DNA of 44,126 nt from Candidatus Omnitrophota bacterium (GTDB lineage: Bacteria > Omnitrophota > Gorgyraeia > Zapsychrales > Fredricksoniimonadaceae), in NCBI GenBank assembly GCA_013286575.1, contig JABDFL010000006.1, forward strand, positions 793 to 44,918, read 5' to 3'. Within the stretch, counting starts at the first letter, position 1. Every line of letters begins with the position of its first letter. Position numbers and translations under genes: made by a program. Shown piece by piece: positions 34,001-43,487 of the stretch. Under the pieces are notes generated by a model, which searched no databases, was not told the DNA's origin, and was given only the letters and a program-made list of their open reading frames with translations.

Positions 34001-37000
34001 ATGATTTTTGATCTGCCTGGCCTGTTCTACCGGCCATTCTTTCCAAAGCAGCGCGGATAACGCGTATGGTAAGGGCGTCTTGGCTGGGGTGCACACCATT
34101 TTCTGCAGAAGCCTTTTCACGGATAGTTTGTATGTCTTTCTCGAGTATCTCTCCCCAATCGTAGTGGTTATCAATAAAATTGTGAAAATCAGGGTCATTT
34201 GATCCCAGATCGACCTGCAAAACTAAAATACGGCCCTCCAAAGTTTTCCCCAGGCGATCTGCTATGTCAGCCCGCACCTGTGAGGGGAAAGGCAGCAAAG
34301 AAGCTAACGCCGCACCGCTGAGATTAGCGATATATTTTTTCTGGCCATCTTTGTCCGAATGTTCGAAATAAGCATTCCGGATAGGCCGGTATGCAAGGTC
34401 GTAGTCCGTAAGCCCTGGAGCAGGAGCTGGTGTAAAATTAGGCAGCATATCCTGGGTGGCCGTAAGGGCCCGTCGGTACAAATTCGGTTTGACAGTACCT
34501 AATTCTTGTACAGGGGGTGATGTATTTAATAAAAACCGTGTGTCTTCCTGGAAGTTTTGAAAGATGCCGCGTGATATAAAATCGATATCAGGATATAAGA
34601 ATGACATGGGGTCGTAGTTGCCTAAATAAAAACTGGACCTAACGTTGTCCCAAATATTCTGTCTAAAAATCGACGCCTGGATATCTTGGGCAATTTTGAC
34701 GGCCTGAGGATCGTTGGCATGATTTGCCTCGAAATTCTTAAGTATCCTCAACTGATCATCAGGTCCCCAATAAAGCTGTAAAAGCCGGATCTTAGCCATT
34801 GTATTGACCGGGTCGCTGGATAGATAATTCAAGAAGACATTTTCTAACGCCCCGGAACTAATGCCAGGATAGGCAATGCCGGCGGATAATTGTTTTAATT
34901 TCTGCTCGTCTTGCAGCAGATTATCTAATGATTGGTAAATAGTATTAAGATAAGATTCCTTTGTTTTTGCTCCGGGGGCATTGGTGATCAATCGAATAAG
35001 GTGAGACAATTCGTTACGTTCCACAAAATGCCTGCAAATCTCCAAAATCACGTCTTGGTAGGGCGAATCCTTGGCGATTTGAATAATTGTCTGGTAAAAT
35101 CCCGGCCGGTCTGCATATTGTGTAAGAAATAAATTAAGCAACTCTGCCCGATGGAAAATATTAGGGTCTAAGAGCGCCTCCTGCCAGGCTTGTGTTGTAC
35201 CGTTGGCCATTAAGACTTCCAAATATTCCGGAGACACTCCTTGAGGATAGACGAAGGTTACAACACCGGGCATTAAGTACTCAGGGGCAACCCTGGGTTC
35301 ATGATTGACATCAGGTAAAGGTACTGACATCACCGCTGCAGGCCGTGTGACATGCATCCCGCCGCCGATACCAACCGGTGCAGTGCTTGGCGAAGACGGC
35401 TCCTCCAGCTGGGACAAGGACGAAAAACTGTTGGAACCACCCATAGCCTCAAGTCTGGCCCTTTGGATAAATGCGTTTTGCTGGTCATTAATGGCCTTAA
35501 TGCTTCTATTGTGGGCTTCTACAAATAATCCGACTGAATCTTCCGGTGAAGACCCTCCAGCCAAACGCGCATTCCCAAAATCTGCTTGGGCTGCTTGCCG
35601 GTCTAAATCTGCCTGGTTGCCCGAACCCTCGGAGTTTGCTGCGGTGGATGACAGGGCGCCGATGATATTTTGTTTTGCTTCTTCTAAATCCACCTCTGCT
35701 TTTGTCCAGTTATAAATCAAAGCTTCACCTGTATTGACGGGATTTATCTGCTTTAGCCCCTCCTGTTTCATTTTTTGTGAAAGGGCCTGGCCTGCTGGGG
35801 ACATAACATAAGTCCTCCCAGGCCCCGGGTCTACTAAATAGCTGATCGCTCCGTCTCCTTGAGGCGGATTGGCCTGAAAACCCGCTTGGATTTTATCCAT
35901 TGCCTTGTGATACTCTGCCAGTGCTGCCTGCCATTGCGGATTTTGATCCAAAGCGCCGGTATTGCCTTGATTGGACTTCATATCAACCGGCGGCAAACTG
36001 GCATGCCATGGCAATCTTCCCGAGATCGGACCTGTTTGGCCGGTCAAAGTGTTATACGCAATAGTTTCTTGGTTGATCTGGCTTTGCCAGTTGACGATAT
36101 CATTTCTTAAGTTAGCGATGGCATTGATACCGCTCGACGAAAAGGGTTTACCTGTAATAGCAGCCCCTCTGCCACTGACCCATGAGTTCAATTGTTCTAG
36201 CCTGACCAAGTCTTCTTCTGTTTGACGTATCTTTTCTTCTAACGCAATGACTTTAATTTTATGCGCATAGGCCTGGGCCACCTTTTCCGAAATATTGGCT
36301 TGTAGTTGACTGTCTGCCGCCTTGACAGCATTGGCAATCTGGTCTCCGCTATACGTTCCTACTAAACTAGGAATAACCTGAGGTCCTTGACTTCTATTCA
36401 TTACCGCTGCTGTATTATTTTGAATCACCTGTTCTCTTATTTCTGAAAATCCTTGCAAGGCAGAGCCGCCGGAAACCCCAACGCGCCCGGACGATGGGGC
36501 AGCTGCTCGTGGAGTTGGAGTCATGCCTGTGGTTGCAGTAGCCTGCGGCGGGACTTTTGCTTGCTGTGGCTGTGGCTCTTCGGCCACGGCAGGAGCTTGG
36601 ATGGCTTCTTGTTGATTGATCTTATTTAGGACAGCTTCAACAATGGTCCGGCCATTATCATCAGGTTGAATAAGTTTTACAGGAAATCCCTGGTTGACAA
36701 GGCCGGGACCACCATAAATCTTGAACCTAGCGCCTTTATAGCCCGTCATGATGCCTTTAGAAGTTTTTAAAGGAGAAATGACCTCTGTTACCACTGCCGG
36801 CAGGCTAATGCCGTTGATTTGGGCCAAAATCAACGTCCCTTCGCTGATCTTGGCACTTTCAGGCACGGGCACAGGATTTTCCGCGGTACCCACAAAAGCA
36901 ATACCTGTGCCCACTTCAATGACCGAATTCCCTCTATTAAAAATTCCGGAATCCTCGACGACCTGTCTTACAATCCCGGGTCTGGTGGCATGCAATTCCC

Positions 37001-40000
37001 TCATCCGCATGATTTGGTCCCAAATCACCTTTTCCCTGGCCTCTAGGGCATGTAATTGTTCTTCCGGCCCGCTTCTTTGGATGATAGGAAGAAATCGCAT
37101 CTGATCATTGAAGACTTGCTTGGCAGCGGCAATAGTCACAAGCTCTTGCAGCAAAGCTGTGTCGTCTTGATAGCCCATTGATCGGCCTTGGGCCACTTGA
37201 TCGGCTGTTATCACGTCTCCTGGCTCTATCTGCCTATGCAATTCGCCCTCTGCAGGTACTTCTATCTTGTAGCTTCCGACATCGGAAATTTGGTCATGCG
37301 CCAGGAATGTACCGCTGATGGCGTTGAGCTCAGGGTAAGGCGGATCAAACGGTATAAAATCAATGTCTATTGATTTTGGCATGTTGTTTTGATCAATAGG
37401 GGTGTCAAGCAGCAATACCATTCTTACTTGGACTTTTTTCTCTTGGGGGTCAGTACTTCCTTCGGCGCTAAAAACACTAAGGACCTTGTGCCCTGGGATC
37501 GTGACCTTCATTTTATGGCCAGCCAGGAGCCGGGCATCAATGTCAATATTGGTGATAATCTCTTGTCTGTCTAATTCCGTAAAAAGATCTTCATCTTTAT
37601 TCACAAGCTGACCGTTTTGTAATTTTGAATCGTCCAGGATCTTCGATTGGTGCGTGGCCCGGATTTCAACAAGATTGTCTTCCAGGTCTTGCTTATATTT
37701 CGCCTCTGCCAGCGCCAGAGCGATTTGAGGATCGGCCCCTTCTTGAGAGGTCGCCAAGCCGCTTATCCCTGATACCCTGGCTATCTCGCTCTCTATGTTT
37801 CTCTGGTCTGCTTCAAGGAGACCTTTTAAATCCGGACTCTCAATTTTGGCTTGAAGATCACCGGCGTTATACTCCCCGTGATTTGGAACAACTTCCTTTA
37901 TGATACCTGTGATTTTAGCCCTACGGGTGTGATGATTAAATGAAAAGTCAACGCCATCTTGATGAACATGTTCCGGCGTTGAAGATCCACCTACACCGGC
38001 AGGTGCTTGGGAAGTAGAACTTGCTGCCGGGGGCGGCACAGGCGCGGGAGCCGGTATACTAACTGCCCCGGAAACAGGTTGCTGGCTGGCAGGTGGTGTT
38101 GAAAAAGAGTTCGCAGCCAACGGCGCAAGCGTCGTCGGCGCAGGCAGTGCTGCCGCAACAGGTGCCGGTGGAATCGGGGGCACAGGCAATGTCAAATGAT
38201 CAGGTGGTGGTGGAGACGGCGATCCTCCTGCTGCTTGCAGCGGTGCAGGTGGCTGTGCCGGCAAAGCTGTTTGAGTGGGTGCAGGCGCCGCGGCAGGCGG
38301 TGTAACAGCCCTCGTCGGATGCGTTTGAGGAGCCACCGGTTGGAGGTGCGCCATTGGCGTAGCGACAACTGCTGCCGCTGGTCTTGGTGCTGCTAGCTCT
38401 GGACTGCTCCCACCAGATCCGCTGCCGTTACCGACGGCCTGGGAAACTGCAAGAGGAAAAAGCACTTCCGGACGGTCAATTTCAACGGTATCACCAACAT
38501 GCATGTGTTTAAAATCAGTAATCTTGGGATTAAATGTTTTGATGACCCTTTCAAATGCGCCGTCCTTGCCCCATAAAGGCATATAGGTAAATCCTGCCCG
38601 CTGCAGCATCCCACCGAAACCAAGCCTGCCGTCTGTTGGCTCGACTGTCAGCGTTATTTTTTGAGTCGCTTTAACAGGCGTTGGGTTTACGACAGGAGCA
38701 GGTGTTTGATCAACTGATGAAGCAGGGATCGCCGGTGCATTTGAGGCTATCTGAAATGGCTTAGCTGATTCGTCTTGATTCTTCGCTAGCGACTTAGACA
38801 CGGCTTCTGTCCATTGCCGCTGTTGGAAAAGTTGGATGGCTAACGCATCTACAGAGGATGTTTGATTTTGTGCAGGCGGGGTGGCCACTTTGGCCTGGGC
38901 CACTGCTCCCAGCGGGTTTGCAAGCTGAGAGGCCCAAACCATACCCAAGACCATTCTCTTCCATGCTGGGAGGCTGCTTTTGTTTTGAGACAAAGATCCC
39001 CTCATGGCTTGGTCACCCACCAATTGGTCCATATTAACGCCAATGGGATGGAGTTCAACTTTTTCCAACATGGCTGAATCAGCATCTTGGGCAAAGACCT
39101 TTGTTATCATGGCCGGACTAAAAGCCCGTAAAGTGTGCTCCCACTGCGAGGACATCGCAAAATTACACCCGCCGGAGAAATATTTACGCGGCACCACCTG
39201 TTGAGAAATAGGATCAACGTCTTCGCGGATATAGTTATAAGCGCCGACCTTGTAGATGCGTAAATACTGCTTGTAGATCTTTTCTTTAGCATCTTTGTCG
39301 ATACCATCAACACCGGAGATCTTCTTCTTATTGACATATACTTCAGAAAGAATGTTCCTTCTTAGGGCACGCTTAAACCAGTCTGCCAGAATGATGGAAT
39401 GAAAGATCTGCCGGACAGGGGCAAAATTCTTTCCTTCATTGATCTCTTTTTCCAATTCAGGAAGGATGATCTCTTTTGTAATGCTGGCGGATATCTCCTG
39501 GCCGGCACTTGACTTTCTATCTCCGGCAGTCAGATGTTTCTTCATCGCCAGATAATCCGCTTCCAACATGACCTTCAAATGCGTATGCCCGATCATGGCA
39601 ATATTGCCCATATCATAGACAATGGCTTGATCAGGGACGATCCAGACCTTATTATAGGTATTGACCGGAAGATCGGTGGTGCCGAATTTCTGGTAGGCTT
39701 TCTTGTAAACCAGGTCCCAAAATTTCTTGCCCAGCTTTGATTCCGGATAGGTCAAGGAAGAAGCCAGTTGCTTTAAGAGTTTATCCTGATTGAGAAGATT
39801 GTTGCCAACATCGGTCAAGGACAATTCATTGGGAATGATCCGTCCGGATTCATACGGAGAGAGATTGACCCAAAGGTCTTCTTCGGGGATGGTAAGCGAG
39901 GTCAAAAAATATTTGATAAGCAAGGCCGTGTCCTTCGGAGTCATATTGCGGCGATCTCCTGAATCAACCACAAAATCGAACTCAAAAGGTTTATCAGGGT

Positions 40001-40187
40001 AAACGCGCATGCCGCGTAAAACAGGCGTGGAATAGGGAATGGAAAGATCGAGGAAATAGTTGTGGGGGGCTGGTAAAAAAGGGGTGCCTTGCGCCTGCAC
40101 TTGTTCAAGGCTGTTTTGGACCAATAAAATGGCCAATAAACAGCATATTGTTCGAAAAACCCTGGATTTTTTGTTAATTAATGACAT
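31074..40187 (-). CDS. giant exported multidomain protein (3037 residues)
   Basis: One uninterrupted frame. Residues 1-33 form a signal peptide ending Val-Gln-Ala-Gln. Residues 34-380 are a dense module with PYSTPVLRGMRVYPDKPFEF near its start, of the kind I associate with Omnitrophota giant proteins. About 505-577 is LysM-like (FNPKITDFKHMHVGDTVEI). About 596-733 is a Pro/Ala linker. About 745-946 and 979-1172 resemble HlyD/RND adaptor (barrel-sandwich) segments. About 1300-1340 is coiled coil; 1640-1843 looks like an alpha-helical repeat. Membrane helices lie near 2190-2212 and 2485-2543. A C-terminal cytosolic-like part ends in a Gly-Gly-Ile-Asp tail (about 2975-3037) preceded by two NGNGH motifs. 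The protein probably spans the envelope. No catalytic motif is certain. No ribosome binding site precedes the start. Confidence 0.9.
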   Translation of the reverse strand: MSLINKKSRVFRTICCLLAILLVQNSLEQVQAQGTPFLPAPHNYFLDLSIPYSTPVLRGMRVYPDKPFEFDFVVDSGDRRNMTPKDTALLIKYFLTSLTIPEEDLWVNLSPYESGRIIPNELSLTDVGNNLLNQDKLLKQLASSLTYPESKLGKKFWDLVYKKAYQKFGTTDLPVNTYNKVWIVPDQAIVYDMGNIAMIGHTHLKVMLEADYLAMKKHLTAGDRKSSAGQEISASITKEIILPELEKEINEGKNFAPVRQIFHSIILADWFKRALRRNILSEVYVNKKKISGVDGIDKDAKEKIYKQYLRIYKVGAYNYIREDVDPISQQVVPRKYFSGGCNFAMSSQWEHTLRAFSPAMITKVFAQDADSAMLEKVELHPIGVNMDQLVGDQAMRGSLSQNKSSLPAWKRMVLGMVWASQLANPLGAVAQAKVATPPAQNQTSSVDALAIQLFQQRQWTEAVSKSLAKNQDESAKPFQIASNAPAIPASSVDQTPAPVVNPTPVKATQKITLTVEPTDGRLGFGGMLQRAGFTYMPLWGKDGAFERVIKTFNPKITDFKHMHVGDTVEIDRPEVLFPLAVSQAVGNGSGSGGSSPELAAPRPAAAVVATPMAHLQPVAPQTHPTRAVTPPAAAPAPTQTALPAQPPAPLQAAGGSPSPPPPDHLTLPVPPIPPAPVAAALPAPTTLAPLAANSFSTPPASQQPVSGAVSIPAPAPVPPPAASSTSQAPAGVGGSSTPEHVHQDGVDFSFNHHTRRAKITGIIKEVVPNHGEYNAGDLQAKIESPDLKGLLEADQRNIESEIARVSGISGLATSQEGADPQIALALAEAKYKQDLEDNLVEIRATHQSKILDDSKLQNGQLVNKDEDLFTELDRQEIITNIDIDARLLAGHKMKVTIPGHKVLSVFSAEGSTDPQEKKVQVRMVLLLDTPIDQNNMPKSIDIDFIPFDPPYPELNAISGTFLAHDQISDVGSYKIEVPAEGELHRQIEPGDVITADQVAQGRSMGYQDDTALLQELVTIAAAKQVFNDQMRFLPIIQRSGPEEQLHALEAREKVIWDQIMRMRELHATRPGIVRQVVEDSGIFNRGNSVIEVGTGIAFVGTAENPVPVPESAKISEGTLILAQINGISLPAVVTEVISPLKTSKGIMTGYKGARFKIYGGPGLVNQGFPVKLIQPDDNGRTIVEAVLNKINQQEAIQAPAVAEEPQPQQAKVPPQATATTGMTPTPRAAAPSSGRVGVSGGSALQGFSEIREQVIQNNTAAVMNRSQGPQVIPSLVGTYSGDQIANAVKAADSQLQANISEKVAQAYAHKIKVIALEEKIRQTEEDLVRLEQLNSWVSGRGAAITGKPFSSSGINAIANLRNDIVNWQSQINQETIAYNTLTGQTGPISGRLPWHASLPPVDMKSNQGNTGALDQNPQWQAALAEYHKAMDKIQAGFQANPPQGDGAISYLVDPGPGRTYVMSPAGQALSQKMKQEGLKQINPVNTGEALIYNWTKAEVDLEEAKQNIIGALSSTAANSEGSGNQADLDRQAAQADFGNARLAGGSSPEDSVGLFVEAHNRSIKAINDQQNAFIQRARLEAMGGSNSFSSLSQLEEPSSPSTAPVGIGGGMHVTRPAAVMSVPLPDVNHEPRVAPEYLMPGVVTFVYPQGVSPEYLEVLMANGTTQAWQEALLDPNIFHRAELLNLFLTQYADRPGFYQTIIQIAKDSPYQDVILEICRHFVERNELSHLIRLITNAPGAKTKESYLNTIYQSLDNLLQDEQKLKQLSAGIAYPGISSGALENVFLNYLSSDPVNTMAKIRLLQLYWGPDDQLRILKNFEANHANDPQAVKIAQDIQASIFRQNIWDNVRSSFYLGNYDPMSFLYPDIDFISRGIFQNFQEDTRFLLNTSPPVQELGTVKPNLYRRALTATQDMLPNFTPAPAPGLTDYDLAYRPIRNAYFEHSDKDGQKKYIANLSGAALASLLPFPSQVRADIADRLGKTLEGRILVLQVDLGSNDPDFHNFIDNHYDWGEILEKDIQTIREKASAENGVHPSQDALTIRVIRAALERMAGRTGQADQKSLLLALRLSTYPMQQLHLLLTGDPVKDAPIRRQINMESMGWAVKVADDVNNSKPVPWRAYETRTKGDERAVRTVKEYLQMYPDPQEFEKHFEELKQDPQTKPMAEKLDTLRKTIAERIIKNDQSIPLVMEGQLWVLGILGGILGLVVSYVFRGAIFKKRYNIPKLLKILSKELNIGLKTDENGEDLNLVSVPKDAPAYKPLENLQNLIKGLSKDRSTEDIQNDLNTIINLADEVLTVTPYSSDLMNGSARHAEYTQTYGSFFLLVAQALYELSERLNNERRQGVKLRKDQRLRYKQDINRMMKSLRLVAERATPVMGWRGDIDNYNRYKYKEGHPLESWQLLWIYPYTRFVMLYYWVKSSAYNNLFPKNGVHDLVTDTNELMPDFHVKPEEIVRESQKNLDKVIESTSTYTKSTTPGGNTHHKFGSMLGRIAGAVAITVTALSWPIGAFLGQPLLWVVLGQLSASILSLAVYGSYVIRNLISLNPSWKYTIDVVINKLDARLKEGLGGDYKIGVSSQEKNIEDLAVEEGKIALDKERLDAIILIPEDRKGVQAANAYKEEQRRKNKDDPDKIIRDEAYVDVLDLNPEGTGNSFVDAFQAMRAKWKNKQVMYIFIDKDAPGPLDVMLRRAIIDGYRGAVSLTQSLPAGSPNKGIIIRYLRNTYSGPIKHIKGADITLSTSRVNEDELSSLAFIDSDFNLNGDPKIAAILEKLHISSLAQTRKPRGSGIFKHLKEKLYILSNPVFKQYSAFNGMITMGPEAVDMFDEIIRNMDNEKLRQKLSTLHFTSDFVIPILIAKLFKEDEFQLNRELDDYWRERIEWDDIQGIENDGKRAETTEALRDLYSVIAQTVDPDINVSAFVPHRGAEIFKLNAISPRNGNGHRRMAVNSRVRAAVNGNGHGRNSADQAAISTSNKSPGGIDLNFQPQFIQRSSQSPDSLFDAAALSMPEDFKGFDFNIIRFTPRLTVNGAFQLMFNSN

Positions 40188-40383
40188 ATATGTAAGTTGT
40201 TACATTTTATGTACTTGTGGCTCATTGCGAACGATAGTCTTAGCTTGATAATGAGAGTATAGACGATGAATGTTAAAAACATGTTATGGTTATGTTAATC
40301 TTACATAAAATTAATAATATATATAATTTATATAATATAAGAAATTTTTGAGAAAAGGAAGGCAGCCCTTAATGCTTCTTTAC
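40188..40383. other. AT-rich intergenic region upstream of the giant gene
   Basis: About 196 bases, very AT-rich around 40300-40350, between the Mrp gene stop and the giant gene start. On the minus strand a TAAAAT lies 16 bases before the giant gene ATG with a weak TTCGCA 16 bases further upstream; this is the best promoter candidate. A near-palindrome TACAT-AAA-ATGTA overlaps it. No gene or terminator with a clear stem is seen. Confidence 0.4.
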
Positions 40384-41418
40384 TTAATTAAACATGCTGT
40401 ACGGGTAAATTCCCGATGCATGACCATCACTCCAGGTGATGCCAACAGCATAGTTGCCCAGGGGAAGTATTTCTACGGGGTTAATGTCTGCGGGGATTTT
40501 TTTGATATCGACCAGCTGCTGGCCGGTCACTTCTGATACGCATAGGGCGCACTGGCAATTGGCGCGAAGATCAAAGGCTTTGGCTGACAGCTCCCTGCCA
40601 TCGCCAAAAACCAGGACCACCTGGCCATCTCTGTAGCCGGCGTCTTTTAAATCTGGTTGGGATAGATGGGCTTTATCAACCGCTTTGAGTAATTCGTTGG
40701 TTGCTTCTTTGATAGTTTCATTGGCTTGGTAAAAACTCATGTCCTCGGAAAGCTGTTCCGTGATCGGCACCTCTGCCAGGGTCTTGACCCCAAAACGCAA
40801 GGACAAGGCCCCTGCTTTTTGTTCGCCAAAAATATAATATTTTTTGCCCGTGTCCGGCGCCAAAAAATACGCCATATTTTCAATGACACCTAAAATCGGC
40901 ACCTTGACTTTTTCAAACATCAGGATCCCGCGGGCGGTATCGACGAGAGAAAGGGTGTGGTGTGTCGTGACGATCACTGCCCCGGTCAATTTGATCGACT
41001 GGGTGATGGTCAACTGAATGTCCCCCGTACCCGGCGGCATATCAAGTATCAAATAGTCCAGCTCTCCCCAATCCGTTTGAAACAATAACTGCTGGATATA
41101 GCGCGTGACAATGGGCCCGCGCATCACCGCCGGAGCGTCCCCCAGTAAAAATCCAAAGGACATCAGTTTAAGCCCCTGGTGTTCGATGGGTGTCAGCAGT
41201 TTAAATTCATTGGACTTGACCTTGGCGTCCCGCAACTGAAAAAGCGAGGGCAGCGACGGTCCGTAAATGTCCGCATCCAAAAGCCCTGTCTTAAACCCCC
41301 GGCGGGAAAGTTCCCATGCCAAAGCGCAGGCCACCGTGGATTTGCCCACCCCGCCTTTGCAGGAGGAGATGGCAATAATATGTTTAACTTTCGATAATGT
41401 AAAGGGATTGGTGCTCAT
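40384..41418 (-). CDS. Mrp/NBP35-type iron-sulfur carrier ATPase fused to DUF971
   Basis: A 344-residue protein. Residues 10-250 are a ParA-like P-loop ATPase of the Mrp/ApbC family with the deviant Walker A ISSCKGGVGKSTVA, LLDADIYGPSLPSLF and the Walker B segment LDMPPGTGDIQL. The C-terminal 80 residues are a DUF971 domain with CQCALCVSEVTG and ITWSDGHASGIYPY. The domain pairing matches plastid HCF101 without its N-terminal DUF59. Such proteins carry 4Fe-4S clusters to targets; the CxxC in the DUF971 part could bind metal. It is the third gene after sucC and sucD; the many cluster proteins of complex I encoded nearby could be clients, which is inference. Confidence 0.92.
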   Translation of the reverse strand: MSTNPFTLSKVKHIIAISSCKGGVGKSTVACALAWELSRRGFKTGLLDADIYGPSLPSLFQLRDAKVKSNEFKLLTPIEHQGLKLMSFGFLLGDAPAVMRGPIVTRYIQQLLFQTDWGELDYLILDMPPGTGDIQLTITQSIKLTGAVIVTTHHTLSLVDTARGILMFEKVKVPILGVIENMAYFLAPDTGKKYYIFGEQKAGALSLRFGVKTLAEVPITEQLSEDMSFYQANETIKEATNELLKAVDKAHLSQPDLKDAGYRDGQVVLVFGDGRELSAKAFDLRANCQCALCVSEVTGQQLVDIKKIPADINPVEILPLGNYAVGITWSDGHASGIYPYSMFN

Positions 41419-41432
41419 GGACTAATACTACT

Positions 41433-42302
41433 TTATTTTAGACTGGAAGTCAAAGCCTGGGGAATTTCGTCGGGGAAATCAATGACAATAACGCCCGCAT
41501 CGCGCAGCATCTGCATTTTAGCCTCAGCCGTGGAATCGCCTGAAGAAATAATGGCGCCGGCATGCCCCATGCGCTTGCCGGCGGGCGCGGTGCGTCCGGC
41601 AATGAAAGACACGACAGGTTTGGTGACATGCTTCTTGATATATTCCGCGGCCAATTGCTCATCGCCGCCGCCTATCTCGCCGACCATGACAATGGCACGG
41701 GTAGCCGGGTCTTCCTGGAACATTTTAAGGACATCCACAAACCTGGTGCCGATAATAGGGTCTCCGCCGAGGCCCACGCAAGTGGATTGCCCCATATCAT
41801 TAATGGTCAAATTATAAACCACCTCGTAGGTCAAGGTGCCTGAACGGGAAACGACACCAATGTCCCCGGCCTTATGGATATGCCCCGGCATAATGCCGAT
41901 TTTAGCCTTGCCCGGAGAGATCAATCCCGGGCAATTGGGCCCGATCAAACGGCACTGACTTTGGCTCAACGCTTTTTTAACTTCCACCATGTCCAAAACC
42001 GGAACACCCTCGGTGATGCAGATGATCAAAGGGATTCCGTTCTTAATATCTTCCAGCATGGCGTCTTTGGCAAATTTGGCCGGCACATAAATGACCGCGG
42101 CATTGCAGCCGGTCTTGTCCTTGGCTTCTTTGACGGAATTAAAAACAGGGATGCCGTTGACTTCCTGCCCGCCTTTGCCGGGGGTCACGCCACCGACGAC
42201 CTTGGTGCCGTACTCCAGCATCTGCTTGGCATGAAAAGAACCGTCACGGCCGGTGATGCCCTGGACAATGACCTTTGTATTTTGATCGATAAGTATGGAC
42301 AT
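41433..42302 (-). CDS. sucD: succinyl-CoA synthetase alpha subunit
   Basis: A 289-residue subunit that binds CoA and carries the phosphohistidine, making ATP or GTP from succinyl-CoA. The CoA-binding N-terminus is [16 protein letters not shown], and the phospho-acceptor His is in [12 protein letters not shown] near residue 245. [20 protein letters not shown] is a conserved loop. The ATG begins one base after the sucC stop, so translation is coupled. Confidence 0.97.
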   Translation of the reverse strand: MSILIDQNTKVIVQGITGRDGSFHAKQMLEYGTKVVGGVTPGKGGQEVNGIPVFNSVKEAKDKTGCNAAVIYVPAKFAKDAMLEDIKNGIPLIICITEGVPVLDMVEVKKALSQSQCRLIGPNCPGLISPGKAKIGIMPGHIHKAGDIGVVSRSGTLTYEVVYNLTINDMGQSTCVGLGGDPIIGTRFVDVLKMFQEDPATRAIVMVGEIGGGDEQLAAEYIKKHVTKPVVSFIAGRTAPAGKRMGHAGAIISSGDSTAEAKMQMLRDAGVIVIDFPDEIPQALTSSLK

Positions 42303-42303
42303 A

Positions 42304-43434
42304 TTATTTAGATGCCTTCACAGCCTCGGTAACAGCTTGTCTCATAGACGTAAATGTCGTCAATCCGGCCGAGGTTAAAAGTGCCTTAGCTTCTTTTTCA
42401 TTGGTCCCGGTCAAACGGATGACCAGGGGCACCGGAATATTAATTTGCTTTAAAGCGGTCAATATCCCGTTGGCGATATCGTCGCAACGGGTAATACCGC
42501 CAAAAATATTGATCAAGATGACCTTGATGTCTTTGTTGCGCAAAATGATCTTTAAGGCATTGAGCACTTTTTCAGGATTGGAAGAGCCGCCCACATCTAA
42601 AAAGTTGGCCGGCCTGCCGCCGAGCAAGTTGACCGCGTCCATGGTCCCCATGGCCAGGCCTGCGCCATTGACGATGCAGCCGACATTGCCTTCGAGCTTC
42701 ACAAAACTTAAGCCCTTTTCCTTGGCTTCCAGCTCGTCGCTATCTTCATATTTCATGTCCCGGAGCGCCGCTAATTCCGGATGGCGGTCCATGGCATTGT
42801 CATCAAAGATGACCTTGGCATCAGCCGCGATCAAATTGCCTTCGCCGTTGATGACAAAGGGGTTGATTTCCGCCAGGGAGCAGTCTTTTTCAAAAAATAA
42901 TTTAAGTAATTTCTGCAGGATGGACGTGGAACTTTTTTGCAGGCGTACGTCGCTGAACAACTGGGCTGCCACGGGCGCCCAGCGGGCCTCATCAAGGGTT
43001 TTGATCCCCTGCATGTAAAATTTGATGATCCTCTCCGGATGGGTCTTGGCGGTTTCTTCGATTTCAACGCCGCCGTCGGCAGAAGCAATAATGACAACGT
43101 CACCTTTGATATTATCTATGGTAACGGCCAAATAATATTCTTTTTTGATATCAATGGCCCGGGCAACCAGAAGCCGCTCCACTGTATAGCCTTTGATATT
43201 CAAATTCTTAATGCGGTTAAATTCCGAAACCAGCTCAGCCTCATTGGCAACGACCTTGACCCCGCCGGCCTTGCCGCGGCCCCCGACCAAAACCTGGGCT
43301 TTAACAACGACGGGAAACCCTGTCTTGCGGGCGATCTTCAGGGCCTCGTCAGAGGTGACAGCAACATCACCGTCAGCAACCGGGATGCCGTATTCGAGAA
43401 ATAAATTCCTGGCCTGGTATTCATGGATTTTCAT
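42304..43434 (-). CDS. sucC: succinyl-CoA synthetase beta subunit
   Basis: A 376-residue ATP-grasp subunit. [12 protein letters not shown] is the standard N-terminus, so the ATG at 43434 is taken although the frame extends to 43467. The nucleotide loop [10 protein letters not shown], the metal-binding [10 protein letters not shown] and the C-terminal ligase part [16 protein letters not shown] are present. No Shine-Dalgarno sequence is visible. It heads a sucC-sucD-mrp operon; other citric acid cycle genes are not in the window. Confidence 0.97.
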   Translation of the reverse strand: MKIHEYQARNLFLEYGIPVADGDVAVTSDEALKIARKTGFPVVVKAQVLVGGRGKAGGVKVVANEAELVSEFNRIKNLNIKGYTVERLLVARAIDIKKEYYLAVTIDNIKGDVVIIASADGGVEIEETAKTHPERIIKFYMQGIKTLDEARWAPVAAQLFSDVRLQKSSTSILQKLLKLFFEKDCSLAEINPFVINGEGNLIAADAKVIFDDNAMDRHPELAALRDMKYEDSDELEAKEKGLSFVKLEGNVGCIVNGAGLAMGTMDAVNLLGGRPANFLDVGGSSNPEKVLNALKIILRNKDIKVILINIFGGITRCDDIANGILTALKQINIPVPLVIRLTGTNEKEAKALLTSAGLTTFTSMRQAVTEAVKASK

Positions 43435-43462
43435 AAGGTGCTTGAATATTAGCACAATTTCC

Positions 43463-43487
43463 CGCAATTGCGATACAAAAATTGTAT
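43463..43487. promoter_or_regulatory. two adjacent palindromes upstream of sucC
   Basis: CGCAATTGCG (43463-43472) and ATACAA-AAA-TTGTAT (43473-43487) lie side by side between the upstream gene stop and sucC. A TAATAT lies further downstream, about 11 bases before the sucC start. They could be operator sites; no T-run marks a terminator on the minus strand. Confidence 0.4.

Noticed and set aside
38000-38400. Frameshift or misassembly in the Pro/Ala-rich part of the giant gene
   Set aside because: The frame stays open with sensible protein on both sides; the repeats are imperfect and look like a normal linker, although long reads would be the real test.
31609-39740. Many open frames opposite the giant gene
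   Set aside because: They are short shadows of one long continuous frame with no ribosome binding sites or family motifs.
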